Shown piece by piece: positions 1 to 10,600 of a DNA stretch of 64,000 nt (within the stretch, counting starts at the first letter, position 1; each line of letters starts with the position of its first letter). Location of the stretch: assembly GCF_000241265.1 (NCBI RefSeq), contig NZ_BAEE01000056.1, positions 160,381 through 224,380 on the forward strand. Reading direction: 5' to 3'. The notes beneath the pieces were generated by a model. That model was given only the letters and a program-made list of their open reading frames with translations, made no database searches and had not been told where the DNA came from. The position numbers were made by a program, and so were the translations under genes. This stretch comes from Gordonia araii NBRC 100433. GTDB lineage: Bacteria; Actinomycetota; Actinomycetes; Mycobacteriales; Mycobacteriaceae.

Positions 1-611
1 TCGGCGCTGTCGGCGGGGTAGAGGATCGGAATGTAGAGGTCGGCCAGGGCCATCTCGGATGCGCACGGCACCGTCGAACTCTTCGCGCCCGGATCGTCGC
101 CCACCAGCGCGACCGCGCCGCCGCTCGGATGCGTGCCGATGAGATTCGCGTGACGCAGGGCGTCGGTCGCGCGGTCGAGGCCGGGCGCCTTGCCGTACCA
201 GTAGCCGACGACGCCGTCGCGCCGCTCGCCGGCCGGGTCGGCGGCCAGGTGGCCGGCGCGGGCCGCGATCTGCGAACCCATCACCGAGGTCGCCGCGATC
301 TCCTCGTTGAGGCCGGGCCGGTGCACGATGTCGAGGGGTGCCAGTAGTGCCCGTCTGCGGGCGATCTCCAGGTCGTAGCCGGCGAGCGGTGACCCTTCGT
401 ATCCGGAGATGAACGAGGCGGTCCGCAGACCGTCGCGGCGGTCGACGACGGCGCGGTCGCGAATCATGCGGACCAGCGCCTGGATCCCGGTGAGGTAGAC
501 GGTGCCCGATTCGCGGGTGTAGCGGTCGTCCAGCGAAAAGGCGGCGGGCGGCGCAGAGGGGGCTGAAGCGGTGAGGCTGAGGCGGTGCGCGCGGTCATCA
601 GCGAGGGTCAT
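1..611 (-). CDS. indolepyruvate:ferredoxin oxidoreductase family protein, N-terminal part (runs off left edge)
   Basis: Only the first ~203 residues lie in the window; the reading frame is open to base 1. The protein begins MTLADDRAHRLSLT and continues with LDDRYTRESGTVYLTGIQAL and FISGYEGSPLAGYDLEIAR, which match the N-terminal thiamine-diphosphate/pyruvate-oxidoreductase half of the large fused 2-oxoacid:ferredoxin oxidoreductases (IorA type). These enzymes oxidatively decarboxylate aryl- or branched-chain 2-oxoacids to acyl-CoA with ferredoxin as acceptor. The gene is divergent from the leucine-type carboxylase operon across a 227-bp gap. A branched-chain 2-oxoacid substrate would fit that neighbour, but this is inference. 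Family call is good; substrate unknown. Confidence 0.75.
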   Translation of the reverse strand, partial: MTLADDRAHRLSLTASAPSAPPAAFSLDDRYTRESGTVYLTGIQALVRMIRDRAVVDRRDGLRTASFISGYEGSPLAGYDLEIARRRALLAPLDIVHRPGLNEEIAATSVMGSQIAARAGHLAADPAGERRDGVVGYWYGKAPGLDRATDALRHANLIGTHPSGGAVALVGDDPGAKSSTVPCASEMALADLYIPILYPADSA

Positions 612-799
612 GGGATCACCCGGCCTTCGTATTCAGCTCCGGCGCCGGAGTCCATCGGTGGCGGCGCCCGGCGGCGAGGCGGTGTGTTCGTCGGTCCGCG
701 GGGTGTGCGGGCCTGCCCCAAGCCTACGAAGATTTGTGATCCACGTCACGCACCGCGAGAGAATCGGCAGCGGGCGTGACAAGTGTGGGGTGCGTCACC

Positions 800-831
800 T
801 AAACTCATCTCAGTTAATCACTACTAACTGA
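800..831 (+). promoter_or_regulatory. promoter and TetR-type operator of the leucine-type acyl-CoA operon
   Basis: TAAACT at 800-805 is a plausible -10 box. It is followed at once by a perfect inverted repeat, TCAGTTA (810-816) and TAACTGA (825-831), separated by 8 nt. The right arm covers the AAAGG ribosome-binding site of accD, so a bound repressor would block both initiation and translation. In mycobacteria the homologous operon is repressed by a TetR protein (BkaR, Rv2506); no such gene is next to this operon here. Operator role is inferred. Confidence 0.55.
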
Positions 832-838
832 AAGGCGT

Positions 839-2464
839 GTGGTGGCCAGCACCAACGACGAAGCCGCTGCCGGCGCGACGTCTGCCGGACAGTCGTCGGC
901 TGCGCCGCGCCGCGCCGCGCACGAAGCGAACATCGGCACCTTGCGCCATCGCCTCGCCACGGCCGCTGCCGGCGGCGGTGAGAAGGCGCGCGAACGTCAC
1001 CTGTCGCGCGGCAAGCTGCTAGTCCGGGACCGTATCGACGTCCTGCTCGACCCGGGTTCCCCCTTCCTCGAGATCGCCCCGCTCGCCGCGTTCGGGATGT
1101 ACGACGACAAGGCGCCGAGCGCGGGAGTGGTGGCCGGAATCGGCCGGGTCCACGGCCGCGAATGCATGATCGTCGCCAACGACGCCACGGTGTCCGGGGG
1201 CACCTACTATCCGGTCACGGTCAAGAAGCACCTGCGTGCCCAAGAAGTGGCGGCCGCCAACCGTCTCCCGTGCGTCTATCTCGTCGACTCCGGCGGGGCG
1301 ATGCTGCTCCAGCAGGACGAGGTCTTCCCCGACCGCGAGCACTTCGGGCGGATCTTCTTCAACCAGGCGACGATGAGCGCCGCGGGCATTCCGCAACTCG
1401 CCGCCGTCCTCGGCTCGTCGACGGCCGGCGGCGCGTACGTCCCGGCGATGAGCGACGAGAACGTCATCGTGGCCGAACAGGGCACGATCTTCCTGGCCGG
1501 TCCGCCGCTGGTCAAGGCGGCAACCGGCGAAGACGTCAGCGCCGAGGACCTCGGCGGCGGCGCCATGCACTCGTCGGTCTCCGGTGTCACCGACCACCTC
1601 GTCGACAACGACGAGCAGGCGCTGGCGAAACTGCGCGAGATCGTCGCCACCCTGGGTCCGCGCGAGCCCGCCCAGTGGGAGACGGAGCCGACCCGGGAGC
1701 CGTCGCGCCCGCAGGCCGACCTCTACGACGTCGTCCCGACCGACCCGCGAATCCCCTACGACGTGCACGAGGTACTCGAAATCCTCTCCGACGGCGGCGA
1801 GTACACCGAGTTCAAGGCGAACTACGGCACGTCGCTGGTCACCGCGTTCGCCCGCATCCACGGCCACCCGGTCGGTTTCGTCGCCAACAACGGCGTCCTC
1901 TTCTCCGAGTCCGCGCTAAAAGGCGCCCACTTCATCGAACTGTGCGACCGCCGCCGGATTCCGCTCGTGTTCCTGCAGAACATCACCGGGTTCATGGTCG
2001 GCCGCGCCTACGAGGAGGGCGGTATCGCCAAGAACGGCGCCAAGATGGTCACCGCCGTCGCGTGCGCGCGCGTGCCGAAGCTGACCGTGATGATCGGAGG
2101 CTCCTTCGGTGCGGGCAACTACTCCATGTGCGGCCGTGCCTATTCGCCGCGCTTCCTGTGGTCCTGGCCCAATGCGCGGATCTCGGTGATGGGCGGTCCG
2201 CAGGCCGCCGACACCCTCGCCACCGTGCGCCGCGCACAGCTGGAGCGCTCGGGCCAGACGTGGCCGGATGCCGACGAAGAGGCCTTCAAGGAGCCGATCC
2301 GCCGGCAGTTCGAGCAACAGAGCGACGCCTACTACTCGACGGCGCGCCTGTGGGACGACGGCATCATCGATCCCGCCGACACCCGCACGGTGCTCGGCCT
2401 GGCGCTGGAGGCCTGCCGGTACGCGCCCCTCGACCCTGTCAGCAACGGCGTCTTCCGGATGTGA
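839..2464 (+). CDS. accD1: acyl-CoA carboxylase carboxyltransferase (beta) subunit, AccD1 type
   Basis: The 541-residue protein is full length for the propionyl-/methylcrotonyl-CoA carboxylase beta subunit. It has the glycine-rich acyl-CoA site motif [16 protein letters not shown] and the carboxybiotin-side motif [20 protein letters not shown], both typical of methylcrotonyl-CoA carboxylase. With AccA1 (next gene) it should carboxylate 3-methylcrotonyl-CoA in leucine breakdown in the cytoplasm. GTG codons at 839 and 842 both fit; 842 lies at better distance (6 nt) from the AAAGG at 831-835. The order accD-accA-fadE-maoC-fadD matches M. tuberculosis Rv2502c-Rv2499c plus fadD35. The substrate comes from synteny and motifs. 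Confidence 0.9.
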   Translation: MVASTNDEAAAGATSAGQSSAAPRRAAHEANIGTLRHRLATAAAGGGEKARERHLSRGKLLVRDRIDVLLDPGSPFLEIAPLAAFGMYDDKAPSAGVVAGIGRVHGRECMIVANDATVSGGTYYPVTVKKHLRAQEVAAANRLPCVYLVDSGGAMLLQQDEVFPDREHFGRIFFNQATMSAAGIPQLAAVLGSSTAGGAYVPAMSDENVIVAEQGTIFLAGPPLVKAATGEDVSAEDLGGGAMHSSVSGVTDHLVDNDEQALAKLREIVATLGPREPAQWETEPTREPSRPQADLYDVVPTDPRIPYDVHEVLEILSDGGEYTEFKANYGTSLVTAFARIHGHPVGFVANNGVLFSESALKGAHFIELCDRRRIPLVFLQNITGFMVGRAYEEGGIAKNGAKMVTAVACARVPKLTVMIGGSFGAGNYSMCGRAYSPRFLWSWPNARISVMGGPQAADTLATVRRAQLERSGQTWPDADEEAFKEPIRRQFEQQSDAYYSTARLWDDGIIDPADTRTVLGLALEACRYAPLDPVSNGVFRM

Positions 2465-2468
2465 CGAC

Positions 2469-4532
2469 ATGACTACCGCAACCACCGCTTCCGCCGCTCC
2501 CACGCGGACCATCCGCAGCGTCCTCGTGGCCAACCGGGGTGAGATCGCGTGCCGCGTGATCGCATCGCTGCGCGCCATGGGAATCCGTTCCATCGCCGTC
2601 TACTCCGACGCCGACGCGCACGCCCCGCATGTCGCCGCCGCGGACGTGGCCGTGCGCCTCGGACCGGCCCCGGCGGCGCAGAGCTATCTCGACATCGACA
2701 AGGTCGTGCGCGCCGCGGCGCAAACCGGTGCCGACGCCGTTCACCCCGGCTACGGCTTCCTCTCGGAGAATCAAGAGTTCGCCGGGGTCCTGGCCGCGGC
2801 CGGCATCGTCTTCATCGGTCCGCCCGCGACGGCCATCGCGACCATGGGCGACAAGATCGCGGCGCGGGAGGCGGTGACGCGGCGCGACGTTCCGGTGGTC
2901 CCGGGACTGTCGCGGCCCGGACTCACCGACGACGACCTGATCGCCGCCGCACCGGATATCGGCTTCCCGGTGCTCATCAAGCCGAGTGCGGGCGGCGGCG
3001 GCAAGGGCATGCACCGCGTCGAGAACCCCGCGGACCTGCCCGCGGCGCTGGCCACCGCGCGCCGGGAGGCGTCGGCCGCCTTCGGCGACGACACGCTGTT
3101 CCTCGAGCATTTCGTCGATACGCCCAGGCATATCGAGGTGCAGGTTCTCGCCGACGAGCACGGCACGGTGATCCATCTGGGCGAACGCGAGTGCTCGCTG
3201 CAGCGCCGCCACCAGAAGGTGATCGAGGAGGCGCCGTCGGCCCTCCTCGACGCCGCGACGCGCGCCCGGATCGGCGAAGCGGCCTGCGATGCCGCGCGCA
3301 GTGTCGGCTACACCGGTGCGGGCACCGTCGAGTTCATCGTCTCCGCGCACCGGCCCGACGAGTTCTTCTTCATGGAGATGAACACGCGCCTACAGGTCGA
3401 GCATCCCGTCACCGAGATGGTCACCGGGATCGACCTGGTGGAACAACAGATCCGCGTCGCCCGGGGCGAAGCCCTCACCATCGCCCAGGAGGACGTGGTG
3501 CTGAGCGGACACGCCGTCGAGGCGCGGGTGTACGCAGAGGATCCGGTACAGGGGTTCCTGCCCACCGGCGGAACCGTCCGGACGCTCGTATGGCCGGGGG
3601 GAGCCGGCGTACGCGTCGATGCCGGCATCGAAACCGGATCGGTCGTCGGCACCGACTACGACCCGATGCTCGCGAAGATCGTCTGTCACGGCGCCGACCG
3701 CACCGAGGCGCTCGACCGGCTCGACGAGGCGCTGGCCAAGGCCGTACTCGTCGGCGTCGGCACCAATATCGAATTCTGCCGTTACGTCCTGGGCCGGCCC
3801 CAGGTCCGTGACGGCGACCTCGACACCGAACTGCTAGACCGCCTCGTCGCCGACTACGAACCTCCGGCGCCCACCCCCGCGGCGCTCGTCGCCGGGGCAT
3901 TGGGCACGCTGTCCCTCGGCCGTCCCGACGACGTGTGGAGCAGCGCCGTCGCGTTCCGGATCGGAGCGCCGTCGCCGATCGTGACGCGCCTGGTCTGCGA
4001 CGGCCGGAAGTACACGGTGTCGGCGCTGGTCACCGAATCGGACCTGCGCACCGTGCACGCGGAGACGACGATCACCGACGAAGACGCCGGCGGCGAACCG
4101 TGGCACGGGTCGGTCTATCTCAAACCGCGCGACGGCCACGCCGTCACCGTGCGCTGCGACGGAATCGGCTCGCGATGGGTCGTCGAGCCGACGGGCGGAC
4201 TCGCCCAGCGCTGGGTGTGCGGCGAAGAGGGCACCTGGATCATGCAGCAGGCGCACGTGCTCGAATCCTCCGGCGACGCCGACGCGGCCGGCGACGTGCG
4301 CAGCCCGATGCCCGGCACCGTCGTCGACGTCCCCGGTGTCGACGGGAGCACCGTCGAGGCGGGCGACCCACTGGTCGTCGTCGAAGCGATGAAGATGGAG
4401 CACACGCTGCGCGCGCCGGTCGCCGGCACGGCGTCGATCACGGTGACCGCCGGTGAGAAGGTCGACGCGTCGCAGGTTCTCGCGCATGTGACGGCCGTGC
4501 CGGCCGGCACCGAAGAAGACCGAACCGAATGA
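2469..4532 (+). CDS. accA1: acyl-CoA carboxylase biotin carboxylase/biotin carrier (alpha) subunit, AccA1 type
   Basis: The 687-residue protein starts with the biotin carboxylase fold ([19 protein letters not shown]-grasp loop [11 protein letters not shown], substrate motif [13 protein letters not shown]) over about residues 1-450. A linker/BT domain follows, and a C-terminal biotinyl domain carries VVEAMKMEH, with the biotin-accepting lysine near residue 642. The ATG lies 4 nt after the accD stop, so the pair is translationally coupled. It carboxylates biotin with ATP and bicarbonate for AccD1. A longer open frame upstream overlaps accD out of phase and is not the start. It is the only biotin carboxylase/carrier in the window, which matters for the carboxyltransferase-only protein at 7866-9875. 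Confidence 0.93.
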   Translation: MTTATTASAAPTRTIRSVLVANRGEIACRVIASLRAMGIRSIAVYSDADAHAPHVAAADVAVRLGPAPAAQSYLDIDKVVRAAAQTGADAVHPGYGFLSENQEFAGVLAAAGIVFIGPPATAIATMGDKIAAREAVTRRDVPVVPGLSRPGLTDDDLIAAAPDIGFPVLIKPSAGGGGKGMHRVENPADLPAALATARREASAAFGDDTLFLEHFVDTPRHIEVQVLADEHGTVIHLGERECSLQRRHQKVIEEAPSALLDAATRARIGEAACDAARSVGYTGAGTVEFIVSAHRPDEFFFMEMNTRLQVEHPVTEMVTGIDLVEQQIRVARGEALTIAQEDVVLSGHAVEARVYAEDPVQGFLPTGGTVRTLVWPGGAGVRVDAGIETGSVVGTDYDPMLAKIVCHGADRTEALDRLDEALAKAVLVGVGTNIEFCRYVLGRPQVRDGDLDTELLDRLVADYEPPAPTPAALVAGALGTLSLGRPDDVWSSAVAFRIGAPSPIVTRLVCDGRKYTVSALVTESDLRTVHAETTITDEDAGGEPWHGSVYLKPRDGHAVTVRCDGIGSRWVVEPTGGLAQRWVCGEEGTWIMQQAHVLESSGDADAAGDVRSPMPGTVVDVPGVDGSTVEAGDPLVVVEAMKMEHTLRAPVAGTASITVTAGEKVDASQVLAHVTAVPAGTEEDRTE

Positions 4533-4548
4533 TGGAGGAGCGCCGCAG

Positions 4549-5697
4549 ATGGAACTGACGAGCGAGTACACCGACCTGATCGCCAGCGTGCGCGACTTCA
4601 CGCGCCAGGTCGTCGCGCCGGTGTCCTACGAGCACGACCGGGAGAAGACCTTCCCCTACGAGGTCGTCGCGCAGATGGGCGAGATGGGGCTGTTCGGCCT
4701 GCCCTTCCCCGAGGAGTACGGCGGGATGGGCGGCGACTACTTCGCCCTGGCCCTGGCGCTGGAGGAGCTGGGCAAGGCCGACCAGTCGGTGGCGATCACG
4801 CTGGAGGCGGGGGTCGGGCTCGGCGCCATGCCGATCTACCGGTTCGGCACCGAGGAACAGAAGCAGCGGTGGCTGCCCGACCTCGTCGCCGGAAAGCGGT
4901 TGGCCGGGTTCGGCCTGACCGAGCCGGGCGCGGGCAGCGACGCGGGCGCGACGGCCACGACGGCGGTCGCCGACGGCGACGAGTGGGTGATCAACGGGGC
5001 CAAGCAGTTCATCACCAACTCCGGGTCCGACATCACGTCGCTCGTCACGGTGACCGCGGTGACCGGCACGGGCGACGACGGCAAGAAGGAGATCTCGACG
5101 ATCATCGTCCCGGCCGGCACGCCCGGCTTCGTCGCCGAACCCGCCTACGACAAGGTCGGCTGGCACGCGTCGGACACGCACCCGCTCAGCTTCACCGACG
5201 TCCGCGTGCCGGCGGAGAACCTGCTCGGCACGCGCGGACGCGGCTACGCGAACTTCCTGTCGATCCTCGACGAGGGGCGCATCGCGATCGCCGGCCTGGC
5301 AACCGGCGTGGCACAGGGCTGCGTCGACGAGTGCGTCAAATACGCCGGGGAGCGCAAGTCCTTCGGCAAACCCATCAACTCCTACCAGTCCATCTCCTTC
5401 GCCATCGCGCGGATGGAGGCCAGGGCGCACGTCGCCCGCACCGCCTACTACGACGCCGCCGCCAAGATGCTCGCCGGCAAACCGTTCAAGAAGGAGGCGG
5501 CGATCGCCAAGATGATCTCCAGCGAGGCGGCGATGGACAACGCCCGGATGGCCACGCAGATCCACGGCGGCTACGGATTCATGAACGAGTACCCGGTCTC
5601 CCGCCACTACCGCGATTCGAAGATCCTGGAAATCGGCGAGGGCACCACGGAGGTGCAGCTCATGCTCATCGCCCGCGCGCTGGGACTGCCGTCGTGA
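4549..5697 (+). CDS. fadE19: acyl-CoA dehydrogenase, FadE19 type
   Basis: The 382-residue flavoprotein has the FAD/substrate signature GFGLTEPGAGSDAG and the C-terminal IGEGTTEVQ, whose glutamate (about E364) is the usual catalytic base of short-chain acyl-CoA dehydrogenases. The ribosome-binding site GGAGGAG lies just upstream of ATG 4549. In the operon it would supply the unsaturated acyl-CoA (isovaleryl- or 2-methyl-branched) to the carboxylase or dehydratase. It is not a typical isovaleryl-CoA dehydrogenase, because the catalytic Glu is at the conventional C-terminal place. Exact substrate is uncertain. Confidence 0.88.
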   Translation: MELTSEYTDLIASVRDFTRQVVAPVSYEHDREKTFPYEVVAQMGEMGLFGLPFPEEYGGMGGDYFALALALEELGKADQSVAITLEAGVGLGAMPIYRFGTEEQKQRWLPDLVAGKRLAGFGLTEPGAGSDAGATATTAVADGDEWVINGAKQFITNSGSDITSLVTVTAVTGTGDDGKKEISTIIVPAGTPGFVAEPAYDKVGWHASDTHPLSFTDVRVPAENLLGTRGRGYANFLSILDEGRIAIAGLATGVAQGCVDECVKYAGERKSFGKPINSYQSISFAIARMEARAHVARTAYYDAAAKMLAGKPFKKEAAIAKMISSEAAMDNARMATQIHGGYGFMNEYPVSRHYRDSKILEIGEGTTEVQLMLIARALGLPS

Positions 5698-6197
5698 CCG
5701 GCGCCGCCCTCCCGCCGGCCAAACGGGTCACCCAGCGCGGACTCTGGTTCGAGGAGTTCGAGATCGGTGCGGTCTACGAGCACCGGCCGGGCCGCACCGT
5801 CACCGAGGCCGACAACGTCCTGTTCACCACGCTGACGATGAACACCCAGGCGCTGCATCTCGATGCGGCCTGGTCGGCGGAACAGCCGGGATTCGACGGG
5901 CAGCGGCTCATCAACTCGATGTTCACGCTCTCGACCATCGTCGGCCTGTCGGTGGCCCAGCTGACCCAGGGCACCCTGGTCGCCAACCTCGGCTTCTCCG
6001 ATATCGCGTTCCCCGCGCCGATGTTCGCCGGCGACACGCTCTACGCCGAGACCGAGTGCACCGGAAAGCGGGAATCGAAGTCCCGGCCGGGGGAGGGCGT
6101 GGTCAGCTTGACTCACATCGGACGTAACCAGGACGGCGTCGTCGTCGCCCGGGCGTCGCGGTCCACCCTGGTGCGGCTGCGACCGGAAACAGACTGA
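5694..6197 (+). CDS. MaoC-like acyl dehydratase
   Basis: Starts with GTG inside the fadE stop (GTGA overlap of 4 nt) and gives 167 residues. The hot-dog fold hydratase family is indicated by [21 protein letters not shown] near residues 20-40 and [12 protein letters not shown] around 50-60, which carries the Asn/His typical of MaoC-like (R)-enoyl-CoA hydratases. Orthologous in place to Rv2499c. Likely hydrates or dehydrates a branched-chain enoyl-CoA in the same pathway. The call rests on motif, size and operon position. Confidence 0.85.
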   Translation: MTGAALPPAKRVTQRGLWFEEFEIGAVYEHRPGRTVTEADNVLFTTLTMNTQALHLDAAWSAEQPGFDGQRLINSMFTLSTIVGLSVAQLTQGTLVANLGFSDIAFPAPMFAGDTLYAETECTGKRESKSRPGEGVVSLTHIGRNQDGVVVARASRSTLVRLRPETD

Positions 6198-6216
6198 ACA
6201 ACGAACAAAGGGTGAG

Positions 6217-7869
6217 GTGAGACCGGTGGACGAGAAGGCCCCCGCAACCGTCGAGCAGTCGTATTCGCGCGGCGAGCCGCAGCCGCAGCTGCTGGACGAG
6301 ACGATCTACGACAACTTCGTCGCCACCGCGGAGAGACTCGGCGAGAACCTGGCGATCGCCGACGCCGCCGCCGGCCGCACGTGGACCTACCGCGAGATGG
6401 CCCGCGACGTGCGCGCCCTCGCCGCCGGGCTCCTGCGCTCGGGCGTCGGCCGTGGTGACCGGGTGGGTGTGTGGTCGCCCAATCGCGCCGAGTGGGTGCT
6501 GGCGCAGTACGCCACGGCGGCGATGGGCGCCATCCTGGTCAACATCAATCCGTCCTACCGGCAGAACGAGCTCGACTTCGCGCTCGGCCACGCCGGCATC
6601 TCGCTGGTGCTCGCTTCGCCGGCCTTCAAGGACTCGGACTATCCGACCATGGTCGCCCGGGCCGCGGATTCGCTGCCCGAGCCCGTTCCGCTGGTCGTCT
6701 TCGGCAGCCAGGAGTGGGCGGCGCTGCTGGCCGATCCGTCCGACGCGGAAGTCGCCGCCGTCGCGGAAGCCGCCGCCGGCCTCGACCCGGACGACCCGAT
6801 CAACATCCAGTTCACCTCCGGAACCACCGGGGCGCCCAAGGGGGCGACGCTCACCCACCGCAACATCCTCAACAACGGGTATCTGGTCGGGGAACTGCTT
6901 GGCTACACCGACGCCGACCGCATCTGCATCCCGGTGCCCTTCTATCACTGCTTCGGCATGGTCATGGGCAACCTCGCCGCGACCACGCACGGGGCCGCAA
7001 TGGTCATTCCGGCGCCCGCCTTCGACCCGGCGGCGACACTGACGGCTGTCGCCGAGTTCGGCTGCACCAGCCTGTACGGGGTGCCGACGATGTTCATCGC
7101 CGAACTCGCGCTGCCCGACTTCGGCGACTACGACCTGTCCAGCCTGCGCACCGGCATCATGGCCGGATCGCCCTGTCCCGAGCAGGTCATGCGCGAGGTC
7201 GTCGACCGGATGCACATGGAGGAGGTGTCGATCTGCTACGGCATGACCGAGACCTCCCCGGTCTCCACGCAGACCAGGACCGACGACGAGCTGGGGCTGC
7301 GCGTGGGTACCGTCGGCCGCGTCGGGCCGCACCTGGAGATCAAGGTCGTCGATCCGGCCACCGGGGACACCGTGCCGCGCGGGGTCGCCGGCGAGTTCTG
7401 CACGCGCGGCTACAGCGTGATGAAGGGCTACTGGAACCAGCCGGAGAAGACCGCGGAAGTACTCGACGAGCAGGGCTGGATGCACACCGGGGACATCGCG
7501 GTGATGGGCGAGAACGGGTACGTGCAGATCACCGGCCGCATCAAGGACATGGTGATCCGCGGCGGCGAGAACATCTACCCGCGCGAGATCGAGGAATTCC
7601 TCTACACCCATCCCGACATCCTCGACGCGCAGGTGATCGGCGTCCCCGACGAGCGCTACGGCGAAGAGCTGATGGCATGGGTGCGCCTGCGCGACGGTGT
7701 CGCCGACTTCACCGTCGAGGACCTCCGCGCCTTCGCCGACGGGAAGATCGCCCGCCACAAGATCCCGAAATACGTCCACGTGGTCGACGAATTCCCGATG
7801 ACGGTGACGGGCAAGGTGCGCAAGGTCGACATGCGCGCCGAGGCGATCGAGCTGCTCGGCCTGGCTTAG
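6217..7869 (+). CDS. fadD35: AMP-forming acyl-CoA synthetase, FadD35 type
   Basis: The 550-residue adenylate-forming enzyme has the P-loop-like [18 protein letters not shown] near residue 200, the A5 motif CYGMTETSP near 345, A7/A8 [12 protein letters not shown] and [16 protein letters not shown], and the C-terminal catalytic lysine in TVTGKVRK. It activates a fatty or branched acid to acyl-CoA through an acyl-AMP. GTG 6217 (AAAGGG just upstream) and GTG 6226 are both possible starts. It closes the operon 19 nt after maoC. Its stop overlaps by 4 nt the stop of the convergent carboxyltransferase gene, leaving no room for a terminator. Confidence 0.87.
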   Translation: MRPVDEKAPATVEQSYSRGEPQPQLLDETIYDNFVATAERLGENLAIADAAAGRTWTYREMARDVRALAAGLLRSGVGRGDRVGVWSPNRAEWVLAQYATAAMGAILVNINPSYRQNELDFALGHAGISLVLASPAFKDSDYPTMVARAADSLPEPVPLVVFGSQEWAALLADPSDAEVAAVAEAAAGLDPDDPINIQFTSGTTGAPKGATLTHRNILNNGYLVGELLGYTDADRICIPVPFYHCFGMVMGNLAATTHGAAMVIPAPAFDPAATLTAVAEFGCTSLYGVPTMFIAELALPDFGDYDLSSLRTGIMAGSPCPEQVMREVVDRMHMEEVSICYGMTETSPVSTQTRTDDELGLRVGTVGRVGPHLEIKVVDPATGDTVPRGVAGEFCTRGYSVMKGYWNQPEKTAEVLDEQGWMHTGDIAVMGENGYVQITGRIKDMVIRGGENIYPREIEEFLYTHPDILDAQVIGVPDERYGEELMAWVRLRDGVADFTVEDLRAFADGKIARHKIPKYVHVVDEFPMTVTGKVRKVDMRAEAIELLGLA

Positions 7870-9875
7870 CTCACGCCCACCGCCGTCTTCGTCGCGAACT
7901 CGCCTTGGGCTGACCAGCGCCGGCGTTCCTCGTCCCGGGCCAGAGTCATCGCATGGCGACGGGCGGCGATGTCCTCGGCGTTCGCGTCGAGGAAGCGCTG
8001 GTGCTGCGCCAGGGAGAACGTGCCGTCGGTGATGCGCGTGCTGGTTCCGCGCCCGGCCGCGACGTCGGCGCGCATGTCGAGGAGTTCCTCGGCGCTGACC
8101 GGGTACCACCGGATCTGGTCGAAGAAGCGGAGCAGCCACGGATGCTCGGGATCGAATCCGGGCGAGGCAAGCGGGTGGCGGTGATTCCACACCTGGGTGG
8201 TGCGGCCGACGAACTGGTACCCGCCCGGGCCCTCCATGCCATAGATGCACAGGTAGGCGCCGCCGATGCCGACCGCGTTCTCCGGCGTCCAGGTGCGGGC
8301 GGGGTTGTACTTGGTCGTGACCAGCCGGTGGCGCGGGTCGAGCGGAACCGCCACCGGCGCCCCGAGGTACACGTCGCCGAGTCCGAGGACCAGATAGCCG
8401 GCGTCGAACACCGTGCGGTACACGTCGTCGACCGAGTCCAGTCCGTTCATCCGGCGGATGAATTCGATGTTCCACGGGCACCAGGGGGCGTCGGACCTGA
8501 CCCCGAGCATGTAGCGCTCGATGGCTTCCCGCGTCGACGGGTCGTCCCAGGAGAGCGGCAGTTCGACCGTGCGACTGGGCACGACGAGGTCCTCGGCGGC
8601 GGGCAGGTCGGCTTCGCACTCGATCAGCCAGTCCAGCATCCGCCGCTGCGACCACACGTCGGGGTCGGCCTTGACCTGCAACGACCGGATGCCCGGGGTG
8701 AGGTCGAGCAGGCCGCGCGGACGCTGCGCCTCGATCCGCTCGCTCAACGCGTGCACCCGGGCGCGCAGCGCCAGGTCGAGCGTCATCTCCCCGTACTCGA
8801 CGAGGATGTTGTCGTCGCCGCTGCGTCGATAGGTGACCGTCGTGGTGCCGTCCGCGGTCGTCGACGTCGCCAGGATTCCGTTGTCGGCGTCCCCGCCGGC
8901 GGACAGGACGTGGGGGACGGTCGCGCGGCGGCCGAGCCCGATCTGCGCGGGCGAGGCCGTCTCGTCGCTGCGCACCGCGACGAACCGCACCGTGTCACCG
9001 GGCTTGAGCTGCCCGAGCTTCCACCGCTGCGCTGTCACGACGGTGAGCGGGCAGACGAAGCCGCCCAGGCTCGGACCGTCCGGGCCGAGGAGGATCGGGG
9101 TGTCCCCGGTGAAGTCGAGGGCGCCGACCGAGTAGGCGTTGTCGTGGATGTTCGACGGGTGCAGGCCCGCCTCACCGCCGTCGGCTCGCGCCCAGCGCGG
9201 CTGCGGGCCGACCAGCCGGACACCGGTGCGGTCGGAGTTGAAATGCACCTCGTAGGCGCTGCCGAACAGGTCGTCGATGTCGCCGGGGGTGAAGAACTCG
9301 GGTGCGCCGTGCGGACCGACGGTGACGGCGAGGGCCCACTGGTTGGTGAAGGCCGGCTGTTCGTCGAACAAGATGCGGCGCGGTCTGGTCGCCGCGGCGC
9401 CGCCGGTGGCGACGCGGAGTTCGTCGCCCTCGGCCAGCGCCCGCCCGTCGAGGCCGCCGAAGCGGCCGAGGGTGAACGTCGACGCGCTGCCCAGGTAGTC
9501 CTGGGCGTCGATGCCGCCCGCGACGGCGATGTAGACGCGCATGCCCAGCGCGCCGACCGCGCCGACGTCGAGGACGTCGCCGGCCGCGACGCGCAGCGGA
9601 ACCCATTGCGGCACCGGCTTTCCGGCCACGGTGACGGACACGGGTGCGCCGGTGACGGCGACGACGGCCGGTTCGTCGAACCGCAGCGCGGGCCCGTGCA
9701 GCGTCGCCTCCAGGCCCGTGGCCGTCTCCGGATTGCCGACGGCGAGGTTGGCCAGGCGGAAGGACAGATCGTCCATCGGACCCGACGGCGGGACGCCCAC
9801 CTTCCAGTAGCCGACGCGCCCGGGCCAATCCTGAATGGTCGTCTGTGGGCCGCCGCGCACCACGGTGATCGTCAT
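7866..9875 (-). CDS. carboxyltransferase-only urea/guanidine carboxylase homologue (AHS2-AHS1), lacking biotin carboxylase and biotin carrier
   Basis: The 669-residue protein matches the central part of bacterial urea/guanidine carboxylase. An AHS2 (KipA/PxpC-like) domain covers about 1-300 ([20 protein letters not shown], then PSGPMDD). An AHS1 (KipI/PxpB-like) domain covers about 370-620 ([26 protein letters not shown], then [20 protein letters not shown] and [14 protein letters not shown]). Full enzymes are ~1200 residues with an N-terminal biotin carboxylase and a C-terminal biotin domain; neither is present, and UAAP1 and fadD35 abut both ends. The start is ATG 9875, overlapping the UAAP1 stop by 4 nt, not the further-upstream frame. 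Carboxybiotin would have to come from another protein. A fused 5-oxoprolinase (PxpC-PxpB) is the alternative; the C-terminal motifs and neighbours favour the carboxylase family. Confidence 0.8.
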   Translation of the reverse strand: MTITVVRGGPQTTIQDWPGRVGYWKVGVPPSGPMDDLSFRLANLAVGNPETATGLEATLHGPALRFDEPAVVAVTGAPVSVTVAGKPVPQWVPLRVAAGDVLDVGAVGALGMRVYIAVAGGIDAQDYLGSASTFTLGRFGGLDGRALAEGDELRVATGGAAATRPRRILFDEQPAFTNQWALAVTVGPHGAPEFFTPGDIDDLFGSAYEVHFNSDRTGVRLVGPQPRWARADGGEAGLHPSNIHDNAYSVGALDFTGDTPILLGPDGPSLGGFVCPLTVVTAQRWKLGQLKPGDTVRFVAVRSDETASPAQIGLGRRATVPHVLSAGGDADNGILATSTTADGTTTVTYRRSGDDNILVEYGEMTLDLALRARVHALSERIEAQRPRGLLDLTPGIRSLQVKADPDVWSQRRMLDWLIECEADLPAAEDLVVPSRTVELPLSWDDPSTREAIERYMLGVRSDAPWCPWNIEFIRRMNGLDSVDDVYRTVFDAGYLVLGLGDVYLGAPVAVPLDPRHRLVTTKYNPARTWTPENAVGIGGAYLCIYGMEGPGGYQFVGRTTQVWNHRHPLASPGFDPEHPWLLRFFDQIRWYPVSAEELLDMRADVAAGRGTSTRITDGTFSLAQHQRFLDANAEDIAARRHAMTLARDEERRRWSAQGEFATKTAVGVS

Positions 9876-10564
9876 CGGGCCCGCGCCTTCCGCGTGACGA
9901 TGACCCGGACAGCCGTCGGGTCGAAACCGTTGCACGGGTTGTTGATCTGCGGGCAGTTGGAGATCAGGACGAGGGTGTCGGCCTCGGCGCGCAGCGCCAG
10001 CCGCTTGCCCGGTGCCGACAGCCCGTCGACGATGCCCAGGGATCCGTCGTCGTCGACCGGGACGTTCATGAAGAAGTTCACGTTGCCGACGAGGTCGGCC
10101 TTACCGAGGCCGTGGCGGGCGCCCTCGGCGAGAAAGTTCTCCACGCAGGCGTGCTGGTGCTTGGTGTGGTGGCCGTAGCGCAGCGTGTTCGACTCCTGCG
10201 AGCACGCGCCGCCGACGGTGTCGTGGTTGCCGACCTCGTCGGCGACGATCGTCATGAGAGGCCGCGATTCCTGGTCGCGCAGCACGCTGCCGGTGGTCAG
10301 GAAGATGTTGCCCTGCGCCGCGATGGTGGCCTGGGCCGAGTACCGCGCGGACGGCGACGGCGCTCCTCGGTCGTCGACGCCGTAGAACAGGGTGTCGACC
10401 GCCTGGTTGCCGTGCAGGTCGACGATGGTGAGCACGTCGCCCGCGGCGACGACACCCGACCACGGGCCCCGCTCGCCGACGACGGCGTCGAGGATGACCG
10501 GGCCGGTGCCCAGTTTGAGGTCGGCGGCCGGTGCCTGCACCGGATCGGTGATGGTGGTGGTCAT
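9872..10564 (-). CDS. DUF1989 urea carboxylase-associated protein 1 (UAAP1; carboxyguanidine deiminase subunit type)
   Basis: The 230-residue protein carries the DUF1989 signatures DLHGNQAVDTLFY, CSQESNTLRYG, HACVENFL, NVNFFMNVPV and SNCPQINNPCNGFDPT, with clustered Cys/His residues likely binding metal. Proteins of this pair accompany urea carboxylases; in characterised systems they form a carboxyguanidine deiminase acting on the product of guanidine carboxylase. It lies between UAAP2 (36 nt upstream) and the carboxyltransferase gene (4-nt overlap), so all three should be co-translated. Family is clear; the guanidine role here is inferred from family and context. Confidence 0.88.
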   Translation of the reverse strand: MTTTITDPVQAPAADLKLGTGPVILDAVVGERGPWSGVVAAGDVLTIVDLHGNQAVDTLFYGVDDRGAPSPSARYSAQATIAAQGNIFLTTGSVLRDQESRPLMTIVADEVGNHDTVGGACSQESNTLRYGHHTKHQHACVENFLAEGARHGLGKADLVGNVNFFMNVPVDDDGSLGIVDGLSAPGKRLALRAEADTLVLISNCPQINNPCNGFDPTAVRVIVTRKARAR

Positions 10565-10600
10565 GGGGTCTCCTGTTGCGATGGTGCGGGGGCGGGCGAA

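Noticed and set aside
6103..8655. 850-codon open frame on the minus strand over maoC, fadD35 and the CT gene
   Set aside because: It is antisense to three genes with clear motifs and has Arg/Ala-rich, motif-free translation; long shadow frames are expected at this G+C.
7866..9875. 5-oxoprolinase PxpC-PxpB fusion
   Set aside because: Not excluded, but the region after the AHS1 core ([27 protein letters not shown]) and the UAAP/permease partners fit urea/guanidine carboxylase better; no pxpA nearby.
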